DNA of 64,000 nucleotides from Brevibacillus invocatus. GTDB taxonomy: Bacteria; Bacillota; Bacilli; Brevibacillales; Brevibacillaceae. A program made the position numbers and the translations under genes. Every line of letters starts with the position of its first letter. The first letter of the stretch is position 1. Shown here piece after piece: positions 27,625 to 36,706 of this stretch. The DNA lies in contig NZ_RHHR01000008.1 in the NCBI RefSeq assembly GCF_003710915.1, positions 124,001 to 188,000 on the forward strand, read 5' to 3'. The notes below the pieces were generated by a model. It made no database searches. It had not been told where the DNA came from and worked only from the letters and a program-made list of their open reading frames with translations.

Positions 27625-28887
27625 ATGGTTCATGCATCTAAAAACAGCGTCTGGCAGTCGTACCGTTATCCCATCATGCTCCTGATCTGCATTGCGATCG
27701 GGGCTATCGCCGGCACGATTATGGGGAAAGATGCCGAGGTATTGAAACCATTCGGGGACATCTTCATCAATATGATGTTTACGGTTGTCGTCCCCCTCGT
27801 CTTCGTGAATATCAGCAGCGCAGTCGCCAATATCGTCGACTTGAAGCGCTTGGGAAAAATCCTGGGGATCATGCTTGCTGTCTTCATCATCACCGGGATC
27901 ATTTCCGCCACAATGATGCTCGTCGGTGTCTCCATCTTTCCTCCAGCCGAAGGAATCAATCTGGAATTAAAGGCACCAGAGGAAATCAATCAGCTGAATA
28001 CAGCAGACCAGTTTGTTCAGGCATTTACCGTCTCGAATTTCAGTGATCTTCTATCCCGAAAAAATATGCTCGCACTTATTGTCTTCTCCATTTTATTTGG
28101 GTTATCGGTTAGTCTGGCCGGAGAGAAGGGGCGAAAGGTTGCAGATGGACTAACCGCCTTGTCAGACGTTATGATCAAGATGATCAAAATCCTGATGTAT
28201 TACGCGCCTATCGGTTTGGGAGCTTACTTTGCCAACCTGGTTGGGGTGTTCGGTCCAGACCTGCTTGGATCCTACGCCAGAGCGATGGCCATCTACTATC
28301 CGATTTCCTTTCTCTATTTCTTCCTTGCATTCACGATTTACGCGTATTTGGCAGTGGGAAAACAAGGGCCTCGCATCTTTTGGAAAAATGCCATCTCCCC
28401 AGCTGTCACTTCCTTTGCGACTGGCAGCAGCGTGGCCACTATCCCAGTCAACTTGTCTGCAACAGAGAAAATCGGTGTACCCAAAGACATTCGCGAGATC
28501 GTCATCCCGCTGGGCGCGACTGCTCATATGGACGGGTCCTGTCTGAGTGCAATCTTGAAAATTTCATTCATCTTCGGCCTTTTCAACATGCCTTTTCATG
28601 GAATGGATACCTATTTAACCGCGATCATGATCGCTGTGCTGAGCGGTGTGGTGATGTCTGGCGTTCCAGGTGGTGGATTTATCGGGGAAATGCTGATTGT
28701 CACCATGTACGGCTTTCCTCCAGAAGCTTTGCCGATCATTGCGATGCTGGGCACGCTCGTCGACCCTCCTGCCACGATGGTAAACGCTACGGGAGACACA
28801 GTCGCAAGTATGCTGGTAGCGAGAATCGTCGACGGCAAGGAATGGATGAAAAAGAAAGTGATGGGCAGTCACAGCGAAACTGCTTAA
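27625..28887 (+). CDS. Dicarboxylate/amino acid:cation symporter (GltP/GltT type)
   Basis: A 420-residue DAACS-family transporter for glutamate, aspartate or C4-dicarboxylates. About eight helices plus the two re-entrant loops; the conserved serine-rich loop is SFATGSSVATIPV near residue 268, followed by GATAHMDGSCLSAI (family NMDGT position) and SGVPGGGFIG near 350. ATG 27625 follows AAGGGAG. The dapF gene starts 20 bases later in the same direction, so they probably share a transcript. Whether the substrate is L-Glu, D-amino acids or diaminopimelate is open. Confidence 0.92.
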   Translation: MVHASKNSVWQSYRYPIMLLICIAIGAIAGTIMGKDAEVLKPFGDIFINMMFTVVVPLVFVNISSAVANIVDLKRLGKILGIMLAVFIITGIISATMMLVGVSIFPPAEGINLELKAPEEINQLNTADQFVQAFTVSNFSDLLSRKNMLALIVFSILFGLSVSLAGEKGRKVADGLTALSDVMIKMIKILMYYAPIGLGAYFANLVGVFGPDLLGSYARAMAIYYPISFLYFFLAFTIYAYLAVGKQGPRIFWKNAISPAVTSFATGSSVATIPVNLSATEKIGVPKDIREIVIPLGATAHMDGSCLSAILKISFIFGLFNMPFHGMDTYLTAIMIAVLSGVVMSGVPGGGFIGEMLIVTMYGFPPEALPIIAMLGTLVDPPATMVNATGDTVASMLVARIVDGKEWMKKKVMGSHSETA

Positions 28888-28907
28888 TGTAGAAGGAGTG
28901 CACGGAC

Positions 28908-29762
28908 ATGACGGCAAAAACGATTCCTTTTTCAAAAATGAATGGCTGTGGCAATGACTTCATCGTCATCGACAACCGCGAGCAAATCATGGATGGCTTC
29001 GAGCTTTCCACCTTTGTCAAAAACATCTGTTCACGGGGCACCTCATTGGGCGCTGACGGATTTATGATGCTCGAAAGCTCAGATCTCGCGGACTTCAAGA
29101 TGCGCTATTTCAATGCAGACGGCAGCGAAGGAGAAATGTGCGGCAACGGTGCGAGATGCCTGTCCCGCTTTGCTTACCTTGCCGGAGCGGTCAAGGACAC
29201 GATGACGTTTGAGACGCTGGCCGGGGTGTATCAAGCTGAAATTTTTGACAACAAGCAGACGGTGAAAGTAAAGTTTCCAGACGTCTTATTAGACGAATTA
29301 AAGCTTCACCAGCCCTATCCGCCCGGCGGTCCAGCGGCGAACTACCACTACGGGTTTGTCGGGGTTCCACATACAGTCTGGTTTGTCGAGGAGCTAGCCA
29401 AGATCGACGATCAGCAGATTATACAGTGGGGAAAACAGGTTCGCTATAACGAGCAGCTTTTCCCTCAAGGAACCAACGTGAATTTCATCGAAGTAATCGG
29501 CCGACAAACCCTTCAGATTCGCACGTATGAGCGCGGTGTAGAGGCGGAAACGTACGCATGCGGCTCAGGATCGACAGCCGCAGCCATTATCGCTGGAATC
29601 ATGGAAGTGGTCGATCCCGATTTGCCCGTGTACCTGCAAACACGAGGAGGTTTGCTTACGATTTCCTATGAATTGGCAGGCGGTGTTTCCCGCGACATCT
29701 TTATGGAGGGAAATGCCAAGCTCGTAGCGACCGGCGAGCTGCTGCCGGATTCCTGGATGTAA
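28908..29762 (+). CDS. dapF: Diaminopimelate epimerase
   Basis: A 284-residue cofactor-free racemase that interconverts LL- and meso-diaminopimelate in lysine and murein synthesis. The two catalytic cysteines are in place: MCGNGARC (about residue 81) and ACGSGSTAAAI (about residue 221), with the substrate-binding NGCGNDFIVID at the N-terminus. Full length. ATG 28908 with AGAAGGAGTG. Being cotranscribed with an amino acid symporter is unusual and suggests a salvage role, or that the two were simply joined by rearrangement. Confidence 0.95.
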   Translation: MTAKTIPFSKMNGCGNDFIVIDNREQIMDGFELSTFVKNICSRGTSLGADGFMMLESSDLADFKMRYFNADGSEGEMCGNGARCLSRFAYLAGAVKDTMTFETLAGVYQAEIFDNKQTVKVKFPDVLLDELKLHQPYPPGGPAANYHYGFVGVPHTVWFVEELAKIDDQQIIQWGKQVRYNEQLFPQGTNVNFIEVIGRQTLQIRTYERGVEAETYACGSGSTAAAIIAGIMEVVDPDLPVYLQTRGGLLTISYELAGGVSRDIFMEGNAKLVATGELLPDSWM

Positions 29763-29799
29763 CATGTCAGGCAAGCTGACAAGCATCAGCTACACAAAC

Positions 29800-29844
29800 A
29801 AGCCTCCCTTTCAAGCAATCGCGGAAAAGGAGGCTTTTCCTTTT
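29800..29844 (+). terminator. Terminator of the symporter-dapF unit
   Basis: Stem AAGCCTCC...GGAGGCTT followed by TTCCTTTT on the plus strand, 40 bases past dapF. Confidence 0.8.
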
Positions 29845-29898
29845 ATGTTAAACGAGATACGATTACAGGCAACAGTTTCCCATTAGGAGGCCTTCTCT

Positions 29899-31173
29899 TT
29901 GGATAGACTTGCGATCATCGGTCCCATAGATTCAGTTGCATACATAGCAGGAGTTTGCGAGCAACAAAATGTATTCGAGCCCGTCCCGCTTCCCTACTCG
30001 CGCATAGAAGAGTGCAGAGAACTTATTTTGAACAATCGGCACCGCATCGATTTTTGGTTGTTTTCCGGCCCTGTCCCCTACTCTTATTGCGTCGAACAAG
30101 AATGGGTGACAGCTAAGAATGCGGCCTATCCGCCTTTGAACGGACGCGGCCTGACTAATGTATTATTTCGTGTCTTTCGAGAACGCACTCCGATTGCCGG
30201 AATCAGCTTTGATACATTTTTGCAAAATGAAATCGATGAAACCATGAACGAACTGCATCTTACAGATATTCCGATCACAACCTACGGATACGTCGGCTAT
30301 CTCGATGCCAGTCAGATTCTTGCGCATCATCGCACGATCTGGGACGCAGGAAAGGCAGACATCATCGTCACCTGTATCCACAGTGTCTATGAAGAACTGC
30401 GGGCACAAGGACTTCCCGTCTATCGCGTAAGCCCTCCCATCTCCGTCTTGCGCCAAACCTTGCAAATAATTGAGCAGCGACTCAAATCCGAAAGATATCA
30501 GCTCTCCTCCGTCGTCATCATGGCCATCGAGGTCACCTACCCTGTGGAGAGTGAACAGGGCTTTTCCAACGAATCGGAGAAGTTGCGCTTGCAGCTCTAC
30601 TACGATTTGCTCGATCTGGCTGAAAAGGCAAACGGCGCTCTATACCCCAGTACACCAAACCTTTTTCTCCTGTATACGACGTGTGGCGAGCTTGCCAACT
30701 TGAATCAAAAGCTGAGCCTTTATGAGTTTTTGCAAAATATCAAAGTAATGCTATCTGTCGAAGCCAAAATAGGAATCGGCTATGGACTGAATGTCCATCT
30801 CGCCAGAAAAAATGGACAAGCCGCCCTCGAACACGCCAAGCAATCTCCTGTATCCGGCATTTTTGAAGTGAGTGAAGACGGCAGCCTGCATGGCCCCTTA
30901 GAGCCGAAGAAACACGGCAATGACCATTGGGAGAGCATGATCAAGGAATCCTCTCTCAGCCCGATGCTCCTTGCACGCATGGAAGCATTCACCAAGCAAT
31001 ACGGTGTCAGAGAAGTGACACCTCAGGAATTAGCCCGCTTTCTGAAAATGACAGAGCGAAATGCACGCCGGATTTTGCAGGAAATGGAACATTCCGGTCT
31101 TGCCAGCCACGTTCGGATCGAGCAACCAAACGGTCGAGGTCGACCGAGAAAGGTTTACAAGCTGTTCCATTGA
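29899..31173 (+). CDS. Uncharacterised regulator with C-terminal winged helix
   Basis: A 424-residue soluble protein. Residues 1-195 form an alpha/beta domain (LAIIGPIDSVAYIAGVCEQ, later ADIIVTCIHSVYEELRAQG) reminiscent of periplasmic-binding or PrpR-N sensor folds. Residues 205-320 look like a degenerate GGDEF/cyclase-type domain (IGIGYGLNVHLARKNGQAAL) without catalytic residues. Residues 370-424 are a winged helix-turn-helix (TPQELARFLKMTERNARRIL, then NGRGRPRKVY). The start TTG 29899 has AGGAGG eight bases upstream. I do not recognise the family. It lies between dapF and the M20 peptidase and could regulate either. Confidence 0.65.
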   Translation: MDRLAIIGPIDSVAYIAGVCEQQNVFEPVPLPYSRIEECRELILNNRHRIDFWLFSGPVPYSYCVEQEWVTAKNAAYPPLNGRGLTNVLFRVFRERTPIAGISFDTFLQNEIDETMNELHLTDIPITTYGYVGYLDASQILAHHRTIWDAGKADIIVTCIHSVYEELRAQGLPVYRVSPPISVLRQTLQIIEQRLKSERYQLSSVVIMAIEVTYPVESEQGFSNESEKLRLQLYYDLLDLAEKANGALYPSTPNLFLLYTTCGELANLNQKLSLYEFLQNIKVMLSVEAKIGIGYGLNVHLARKNGQAALEHAKQSPVSGIFEVSEDGSLHGPLEPKKHGNDHWESMIKESSLSPMLLARMEAFTKQYGVREVTPQELARFLKMTERNARRILQEMEHSGLASHVRIEQPNGRGRPRKVYKLFH

Positions 31174-31197
31174 TCCTCCTGCTCTCTATCCACATCA

Positions 31198-31232
31198 AAT
31201 ACCCCCGCTGCACATGAGACAGCGGGGGTATT
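31198..31232. terminator. Strong hairpin between converging genes
   Basis: Perfect 13-pair stem AATACCCCCGCTG / CAGCGGGGGTATT between the regulator gene stop (31173) and the M20 gene stop (31287). T-runs are short on both sides, but stem strength favours a bidirectional terminator. Confidence 0.65.
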
Positions 31233-31286
31233 CCGTGCTCCACCAAACGAAAATGGCAGACCATCAATGCAACGCAACTCCAATCG

Positions 31287-32642
31287 TCAATCGAGATCCC
31301 GTTTGGCGAAATCCTCCATGATGGCTGCGATATGCTTGATTCCTTGGATGTAATCCTCGACAAATATATTCTCGTTCGGTGCGTGATTATTAGACTGAAA
31401 ATTACCCACCCCAACGGAGACAGCAGGAACACCGATGCTTTGGCATAGCACGTACATGGGTCCTGTGCCCGGCGACATGGGCATAAGAGTAGGCTCCATT
31501 CCGTATACCTCGATGCACGTATCCCGTACACTTGCTGTCAGGGGATTGACGATCTCGGTACGAGCCGGATAATCGAGCGAGTAAGCTTCTATCTCGATAT
31601 CGGAGAAGCCATGCTTGTCCAGATGCTCCCGTAGCAAGCGCAAAATTTCATGCGGGTCCTGATTCGGAACGAGGCGAAAATCAATTTTGGCACGCGCGAC
31701 AGATGGAAGCACCGTCTTCGTTCCTTCTCCCGTATAGCCGGATTCGATTCCACAGATCGTACACGTAGGTTGAAAGACCAGCTTTTCCTTTAAGGGAAGT
31801 CCGGACAAATCAAGCAGGAAGGATTCCAAGCCAAGGTTCTTGAGCATGCTCTCCTCGCTGTAGATCATCTGGTCCAGCGCTTCATAATCCTCCGGCGAGA
31901 GAGTGGCTACCCGGTCATAAAATCCTTCAATCTGAATCCTTTCATCGGGGGTTTTCAAGGTGGACAAAGCCCAGTTCAGTCGCCATGCAGCATTTTCGAT
32001 AATGGCGGCATTCGCGGAATGAAGATCTGTGTTGGCGCCCCGACAAGTCAATTCCACATAGCACATTCCTTTTACGCCCAAACTCACCTGCGGACGTCCA
32101 TCAGCATTCTTGTACCCAAACTCCCAGATGCAGCCGTCCGCGCGGAGCAGCTCTTTATGCTGGTGAACGAATTCTTCCAGACTGGTACTTCCGATCTCCT
32201 CTTCTCCCTCGACGATGAACTTGACCTGAAGGGGCAATTCACCGCGAACCTGCTGATAGGCGTGTACAGCAGCCAATCGCGCCATCAGATTTCCTTTGTT
32301 GTCCGCTACCCCTCGCGCATAGACGCGACCGTCTCGGATCTCCGCCGCAAATGGCGGGGAGTCCCACAGCTCAATAGGATCTTCTGGTTGAACGTCATAG
32401 TGATTATAAAAGGAAAGGATTTTGGATTTATCCGGATTAAATAATCCATACACGACAGGATAGCCCGAAGTGGACACCTGCAATGTCTCGGCACCCAATT
32501 CCTTCAGAATCTTCTCCACCATTTCGGCTGTTTCCTTCATCCCCCGATTTTGTGCTGCCACGCTTGGCAGCCGACAGATTTCCTGCAGCCAGGTGAGGTA
32601 CATTTCTCTATTGTTTTCAATAAACGCAAAGACATCCTCCAT
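31287..32642 (-). CDS. M20 family dipeptidase
   Basis: A 451-residue zinc peptidase of the CNDP/dipeptidase branch. Motifs: SFYNHYDVQPEDP (His, Asp), YARGVADNKGNLMARL (bridging Asp), VEGEEEIGS (Glu pair), PSVARAKIDFRLVP and the late His in NNHAPNENIFV. Cytoplasmic, no signal peptide. ATG 32642 follows GGGAGGG; the ATG at 32657 is part of that ribosome site. Monocistronic. It could cleave imported dipeptides or act as an N-acyl amino acid hydrolase. Confidence 0.9.
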   Translation of the reverse strand: MEDVFAFIENNREMYLTWLQEICRLPSVAAQNRGMKETAEMVEKILKELGAETLQVSTSGYPVVYGLFNPDKSKILSFYNHYDVQPEDPIELWDSPPFAAEIRDGRVYARGVADNKGNLMARLAAVHAYQQVRGELPLQVKFIVEGEEEIGSTSLEEFVHQHKELLRADGCIWEFGYKNADGRPQVSLGVKGMCYVELTCRGANTDLHSANAAIIENAAWRLNWALSTLKTPDERIQIEGFYDRVATLSPEDYEALDQMIYSEESMLKNLGLESFLLDLSGLPLKEKLVFQPTCTICGIESGYTGEGTKTVLPSVARAKIDFRLVPNQDPHEILRLLREHLDKHGFSDIEIEAYSLDYPARTEIVNPLTASVRDTCIEVYGMEPTLMPMSPGTGPMYVLCQSIGVPAVSVGVGNFQSNNHAPNENIFVEDYIQGIKHIAAIMEDFAKRDLD

Positions 32643-32702
32643 CGCGATCCCTCCCATTAAGGAAACATTCCTAAATAACCAGATATTTACCCATTATTGA
32701 GA

Positions 32703-32732
32703 ATAATATGTCAAATTTTCTAGCTATGTCAA
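32703..32732 (-). promoter_or_regulatory. Promoter of the M20 dipeptidase gene
   Basis: TTGACA (32727-32732) and TATTAT (32703-32708) with an 18-base spacer on the minus strand, about 60 bases before the start codon. Confidence 0.65.
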
Positions 32733-32873
32733 TTGCTGATTACTCTCTTCAAAATCAACAAGAGGATTTCCGTCGCACACCGCGAATTAGTACTTCATCA
32801 TTTAAGGACTTTTTCCTAAATACATCGCAATGGATATCCGTTGAGATGAACCTGGATCGGAGTTGAAGCAAAC

Positions 32874-34199
32874 ATGAAAACGCAATGGCTGGATGACGTC
32901 GACCTCCTCTACCCTACCTTGGTAGAATGGCGAAGAGATTTTCACAAATACGCTGAGTCCGGTTGGGTTGAATATCGGACTGCAGCCAAAGTCGCTGGCC
33001 TCCTATCCGACTGGGGATATGAGGTCAAAGCCGGAAAAAAAGTGATCCACGAGCATGCGCGTATGGGCGTTCCTCCACTAGCTTTCTTGCAGGAGCAGGA
33101 AAAGCGGGCGTTGGAGCAAGGTGCAGATCCCAAGTGGGTCGCACGTTTCCAAGGTGGCTTTACAGGAGTCACAGGGATTCTTGAAACAGGCAGGCCCGGT
33201 CCTACTGTCGCTTTTCGCTTTGACATGGACGCATTGGACCTCGAAGAATCAAGCAATGAGCAGCACCTGCCGGAAGCAACCGGCTTTCGATCGATTAATG
33301 CCGGCATGATGCACGCCTGTGGGCACGATGCCCACACCACGATCGGACTCGGCTTGGCCCGCATCCTCATGCAGCTGCGCGAGCATTTGAACGGCAGAGT
33401 GATGCTAATCTTCCAACCCGCCGAAGAGGGCGTACGTGGCGCCAAATCGATGGTCGAAGCAGGAGTTGTTGACGATGTCGACCTCTTTTTTGCCTGCCAC
33501 ATCGGAACAGGCCCCTCCTTGGGAGAAGTCGTTTGTGGTGCAAATGGCTTCCTATCAACAACCAAGCTCGACGTCACCTACCGTGGGGTCGCCTCCCACG
33601 CTGGTGCCAGACCGGAAGAAGGGAAGAATGCTCTGCTGGCTGCTGCGGCCGCGGCCCTGCATCTTCACGGAATTTCCCGGCACAGCGATGGCGCATCCCG
33701 CATCAATGTCGGTGTCTTGACTGCAGGCAGCGGCAGAAACATCATCCCCGACTCAGCTACCCTCAAACTGGAAACGCGAGGGGAGACTTCAACGATCAAT
33801 GCCTACATGGTTGAGCAGGCCATGAACGTCATCAGAGGCACCGCAGTCATGTACGGCGTGGATGAAACGGTCCTCGTACAAGGTGGCGCCCAAAGTGCCG
33901 AACCGAGTGAAGCGCTGATCCCCTATATTCGAAATCAGGCCAAGCAGGTGCCAGGTGTCAAGCGAATCATCGATCTCCAATCCGCTCTTGGTTCTGAAGA
34001 TGCTACGTTCATGATGGAACGCGTCCAGCAGCAAGGCGGTCTGGCTTCCTACCTGATTTTTGGCACAACTCTCGCAGCTGGTCATCATCATGAGAGGTTC
34101 GACATCGACGAGGATGTCATGAAAATCGCTGTAAAGACACTCGTTCACTGTGCATTACATACAGACCAGCTCACCCCGATCCTGCATGCGAAACCGTGA
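32874..34199 (+). CDS. M20D amidohydrolase, AbgA/hippurate-hydrolase-like
   Basis: A 441-residue metal-dependent amidase. Motifs: RRDFHKYAESGWVEYRT (M20D N-terminal pattern), AFRFDMDAL, MHACGHDAHTTIGLG (metal-binding Cys-Gly-His), FQPAEEGVRGAKSM (Glu pair) and ACHIGTG. Length and the N-terminal insert (about residues 60-95) match the aminobenzoyl-glutamate utilisation subunit A group. Family members remove N-acyl groups from amino acids. ATG 32874 with GGAG upstream. Transcribed alone, opposite to its neighbours. It is a candidate N-succinyl-L-amino acid desuccinylase for the GNAT/racemase pair at 38-40 kb. Confidence 0.88.
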   Translation: MKTQWLDDVDLLYPTLVEWRRDFHKYAESGWVEYRTAAKVAGLLSDWGYEVKAGKKVIHEHARMGVPPLAFLQEQEKRALEQGADPKWVARFQGGFTGVTGILETGRPGPTVAFRFDMDALDLEESSNEQHLPEATGFRSINAGMMHACGHDAHTTIGLGLARILMQLREHLNGRVMLIFQPAEEGVRGAKSMVEAGVVDDVDLFFACHIGTGPSLGEVVCGANGFLSTTKLDVTYRGVASHAGARPEEGKNALLAAAAAALHLHGISRHSDGASRINVGVLTAGSGRNIIPDSATLKLETRGETSTINAYMVEQAMNVIRGTAVMYGVDETVLVQGGAQSAEPSEALIPYIRNQAKQVPGVKRIIDLQSALGSEDATFMMERVQQQGGLASYLIFGTTLAAGHHHERFDIDEDVMKIAVKTLVHCALHTDQLTPILHAKP

Positions 34200-34210
34200 G
34201 AATTTGGTTA

Positions 34211-34320
34211 GAAAACTTGGCTACGCCAAGCTTTTGGCGGAGCCTTAGTTGCACTTATACTATCTTCCGCTAATCTTTTTAGCGCTTTAGCGCACTTAAA
34301 CTTTCCGATAGTACAAAAAA
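34211..34320. repeat. 110-bp interspersed repeat, copy 2
   Basis: Base-for-base the same as 2489-2598, in the same orientation. Its right end is again the U-tract of a minus-strand terminator, here that of the D-aminopeptidase gene. No target duplication is visible around either copy. Confidence 0.85.
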
Positions 34321-34353
34321 GGTGCTGCCCTCAAAAAACCTTGGGACAGCACC
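34315..34353 (-). terminator. Terminator of the 34-49 kb D-peptide unit
   Basis: Stem GGTGCTG / CAGCACC (34321-34327, 34347-34353) with extra CCC/GGG pairing and TTTTTT on the minus strand supplied by repeat copy 2. It lies 20 bases past the dppA stop. Confidence 0.8.
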
Positions 34354-34373
34354 TTTTGTGTACACTCCTCTCG

Positions 34374-35213
34374 TTACGTACCCGTAATCATGCGATTGAC
34401 CTGACCCGTAAGCAACAGCATCGCCTGCACGACGGGCATGATGCTGGCCATATCATCGCACTGGTAGCGCACCGTACGTCCATCAATCAGCTCTACTCCC
34501 GGCATCCAGCTAACCGCTGTGGCAAACTGCGACTTCGTAAATTCGATTTCAATCGTATTGACCTTTGGCAGTTCAATCGGCTTGACCTTGCTTCTGTTGA
34601 GCAGCGCCTCTTCGGCTGTCTGGCGTATCAGCTCTCGCGCCCGCTGCGGATGTATAGCGAGAGAGGATAGTCCGGTAATACCCGATTTGACTGCGACAGT
34701 ATAGACGCCCGGGATATCAGCCTCTACCTCCTGCGCCGTCTGCGTATCGCCCGTAACCAAGACGACTGGCACGTTGAACACTCCTGCGATCGCGGCATTC
34801 AACCCTGCTTCCCCCACTTCTTTTCCGTTCAGGACCAGGCGATGGATGGCAACACCGGACAATGTGTGGTTGAGCACAGCCTCACCCAAGCCTGCCCTTC
34901 CGTGATAGCCGATGAAAAATGCTGCGTCACATGTGTCATCGATGCCTTGCATCATGCAGAGCGGCTTGAAAAAGCCACGGATCACGTCAGCCGCAGGATG
35001 CAACTCTTCCAGGAGCAGATTGTTCATCGGACCATGCGATTCATTCACGATGATCTGCGTAGCCCCTGCTTCCAAAGCCCCCTCGATCGCCGCGTTTACA
35101 TCCTGTGTCAAAAGACGCCGACCTGCCTCATAATGGCGTCGACCCGGAATGACATCCTCCCACTCACTAATGCCCGAGATGCCCTCCATATCCAATGAAA
35201 TAAATACTTTCAT
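34374..35213 (-). CDS. dppA: M55 family D-aminopeptidase
   Basis: A 279-residue zinc enzyme of the DppA type, which removes N-terminal D-Ala or Gly from short peptides. N-terminal metal motif SLDMEGISGI (Asp, Glu), then TQIIVNESHGPMNNLL, CDAAFFIGYHGRAG and LNHTLSG (His). Cytoplasmic, as DppA of Bacillus subtilis is. It is the last gene of the long unit starting with the MlrC homologue; 25 bases separate it from the upstream serine hydrolase. In B. subtilis dppA heads the dipeptide permease operon, so association with peptide import is conserved although order differs. Confidence 0.95.
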   Translation of the reverse strand: MKVFISLDMEGISGISEWEDVIPGRRHYEAGRRLLTQDVNAAIEGALEAGATQIIVNESHGPMNNLLLEELHPAADVIRGFFKPLCMMQGIDDTCDAAFFIGYHGRAGLGEAVLNHTLSGVAIHRLVLNGKEVGEAGLNAAIAGVFNVPVVLVTGDTQTAQEVEADIPGVYTVAVKSGITGLSSLAIHPQRARELIRQTAEEALLNRSKVKPIELPKVNTIEIEFTKSQFATAVSWMPGVELIDGRTVRYQCDDMASIMPVVQAMLLLTGQVNRMITGT

Positions 35214-35238
35214 GAACCATCCGTCCTCTCACTTCTGA

Positions 35239-36660
35239 TCATGATTCCACTTTGGGCAGTTGGCGCGAACCCAGGGCAAAGCGCTTGATCTCACCGTCTT
35301 GATTTCGTACAAAACGGACGAGCGTATCGATCTCTCGACGAGTAAAGAGGAATGCATCCTCCCCAATCGAACGTAGCGGCAACGTTTCTTTTCCCATCTG
35401 GATGTGCAGCTGACCTGCTTCCTCATCCAGCTGGATCGTCACTTCATCGCCTTCCCCCGATTTGAACGCTCCAGCGTAAGATTTCATCCTGGCAAGTGGA
35501 ACCTCGTAATCGGCAAAGGTCGCAAATGGCGTCTTTAACGGGCGATCGAAGAGGCTGTTCAACAGGCCCAGAGTCAGCTCCGTAATCGGGGCATCATCCA
35601 CGTTGGTCAATAGGATGCCTGTCAGACCTGCCTCAGGCAAAATCAGCATGTGCGCTGTAATGCCCTTCAACCCCCCCGTGTGCTGGATGAGCGTCACTCC
35701 TTCCGCAAAAGAGAGCATGCCTAGACCGTATCCATAGCTGCGCAGGGCATCCACTTTGGCATGGGGCGAAACCATTTGCGTCACGCTATCTGGCGTAAGG
35801 AGGCTGGAGCCGCCAGCTATCCCTCCTGTCCGGTATAGCTCTGCGTATCGGAGCATGTCACGCGCGGATGCCTTGAGAAAACCAGCCGCCCGCATGGAGG
35901 GTGAGTCCCACCAGATCGGAGCCCGGTACACTTCCTTTGCGCCGTCTTTCTCTCTCGTCGAGTACAGGACGGAGTGATTGTCATCATCCAGCTCCTCTAC
36001 GAAAAAGACCGAGCGATCCATGCCGAGCGGCTGCAGAATATGATCCTTCACATAATCCTCGAAGGATTTGCCGCTTACTCGCTCGATGATCGCACCCAAC
36101 AGTCCAAAGGCGTCGTTCGAATAGCTGAATTCGGTCCCAGGTGGCCCCAGCAATTCGATGGGTTGATCCCCGATGTAAGCCATCAATTGCTCAAAGGTGT
36201 CGATCGGCTCTTTTTCCGCAAACTCCGGATGCTTCAAAAGCTCTTCTGCAGCCGGATCGTCTTGCATACTGCGCAGCATGGCCGGGATGAGCGACGACAG
36301 CGGCGGAAGTCCCGGTGTATGGGTCATGAAATGGTGAATCGTGACCTTTCGCGTATGTTCTTCATCCGGCGTACGAAATTCCGGCAGGTAGGTCACTACT
36401 GGATCATGGACGGACAGCTTTCCTTCCTCTTGCAACTGCATGATCGCGACGCAAGTGAACGATTTTGTAATCGAGCCAATGCCAAATACGGTTTCCAGAT
36501 CAGGCGGCAATTGCGCTTCGCGGTCACGGTAGCCAAATCCCTTTTCATAGATCAGTTCTCCGTCTTTGGCGACAGCGACGACGGCACCCGGCACCTGCAG
36601 CTCATCGAGCAGCTCCTGGGCAAACGTCTCAAAGGTTTGCTCCCACGCCTTGGTCTTCAT
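35239..36660 (-). CDS. Serine hydrolase, class C beta-lactamase/DD-peptidase fold (cytoplasmic)
   Basis: A 473-residue Beta-lactamase domain protein. The nucleophile motif SITK is at 63-66, YSN at 180-182 and the third motif HTGG near residue 340. The C-terminal 110 residues form an extra beta-rich domain. There is no signal peptide: the N-terminus MKTKAWEQTFETFAQELL is charged and helical. It is a close paralogue of the next gene, same length and shared stretches (FGIGSITKSFTC, HDPVVTYLPEFRT). AAGGAGG precedes ATG 36660. Likely a D-amino-acid-specific peptidase, amidase or esterase acting inside the cell. Confidence 0.88.
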   Translation of the reverse strand: MKTKAWEQTFETFAQELLDELQVPGAVVAVAKDGELIYEKGFGYRDREAQLPPDLETVFGIGSITKSFTCVAIMQLQEEGKLSVHDPVVTYLPEFRTPDEEHTRKVTIHHFMTHTPGLPPLSSLIPAMLRSMQDDPAAEELLKHPEFAEKEPIDTFEQLMAYIGDQPIELLGPPGTEFSYSNDAFGLLGAIIERVSGKSFEDYVKDHILQPLGMDRSVFFVEELDDDNHSVLYSTREKDGAKEVYRAPIWWDSPSMRAAGFLKASARDMLRYAELYRTGGIAGGSSLLTPDSVTQMVSPHAKVDALRSYGYGLGMLSFAEGVTLIQHTGGLKGITAHMLILPEAGLTGILLTNVDDAPITELTLGLLNSLFDRPLKTPFATFADYEVPLARMKSYAGAFKSGEGDEVTIQLDEEAGQLHIQMGKETLPLRSIGEDAFLFTRREIDTLVRFVRNQDGEIKRFALGSRQLPKVES

Positions 36661-36706
36661 CTCGTGCCTCCTTTTTGTGAAAAAAAATCACCTTGAATTT
36701 CGTTCG

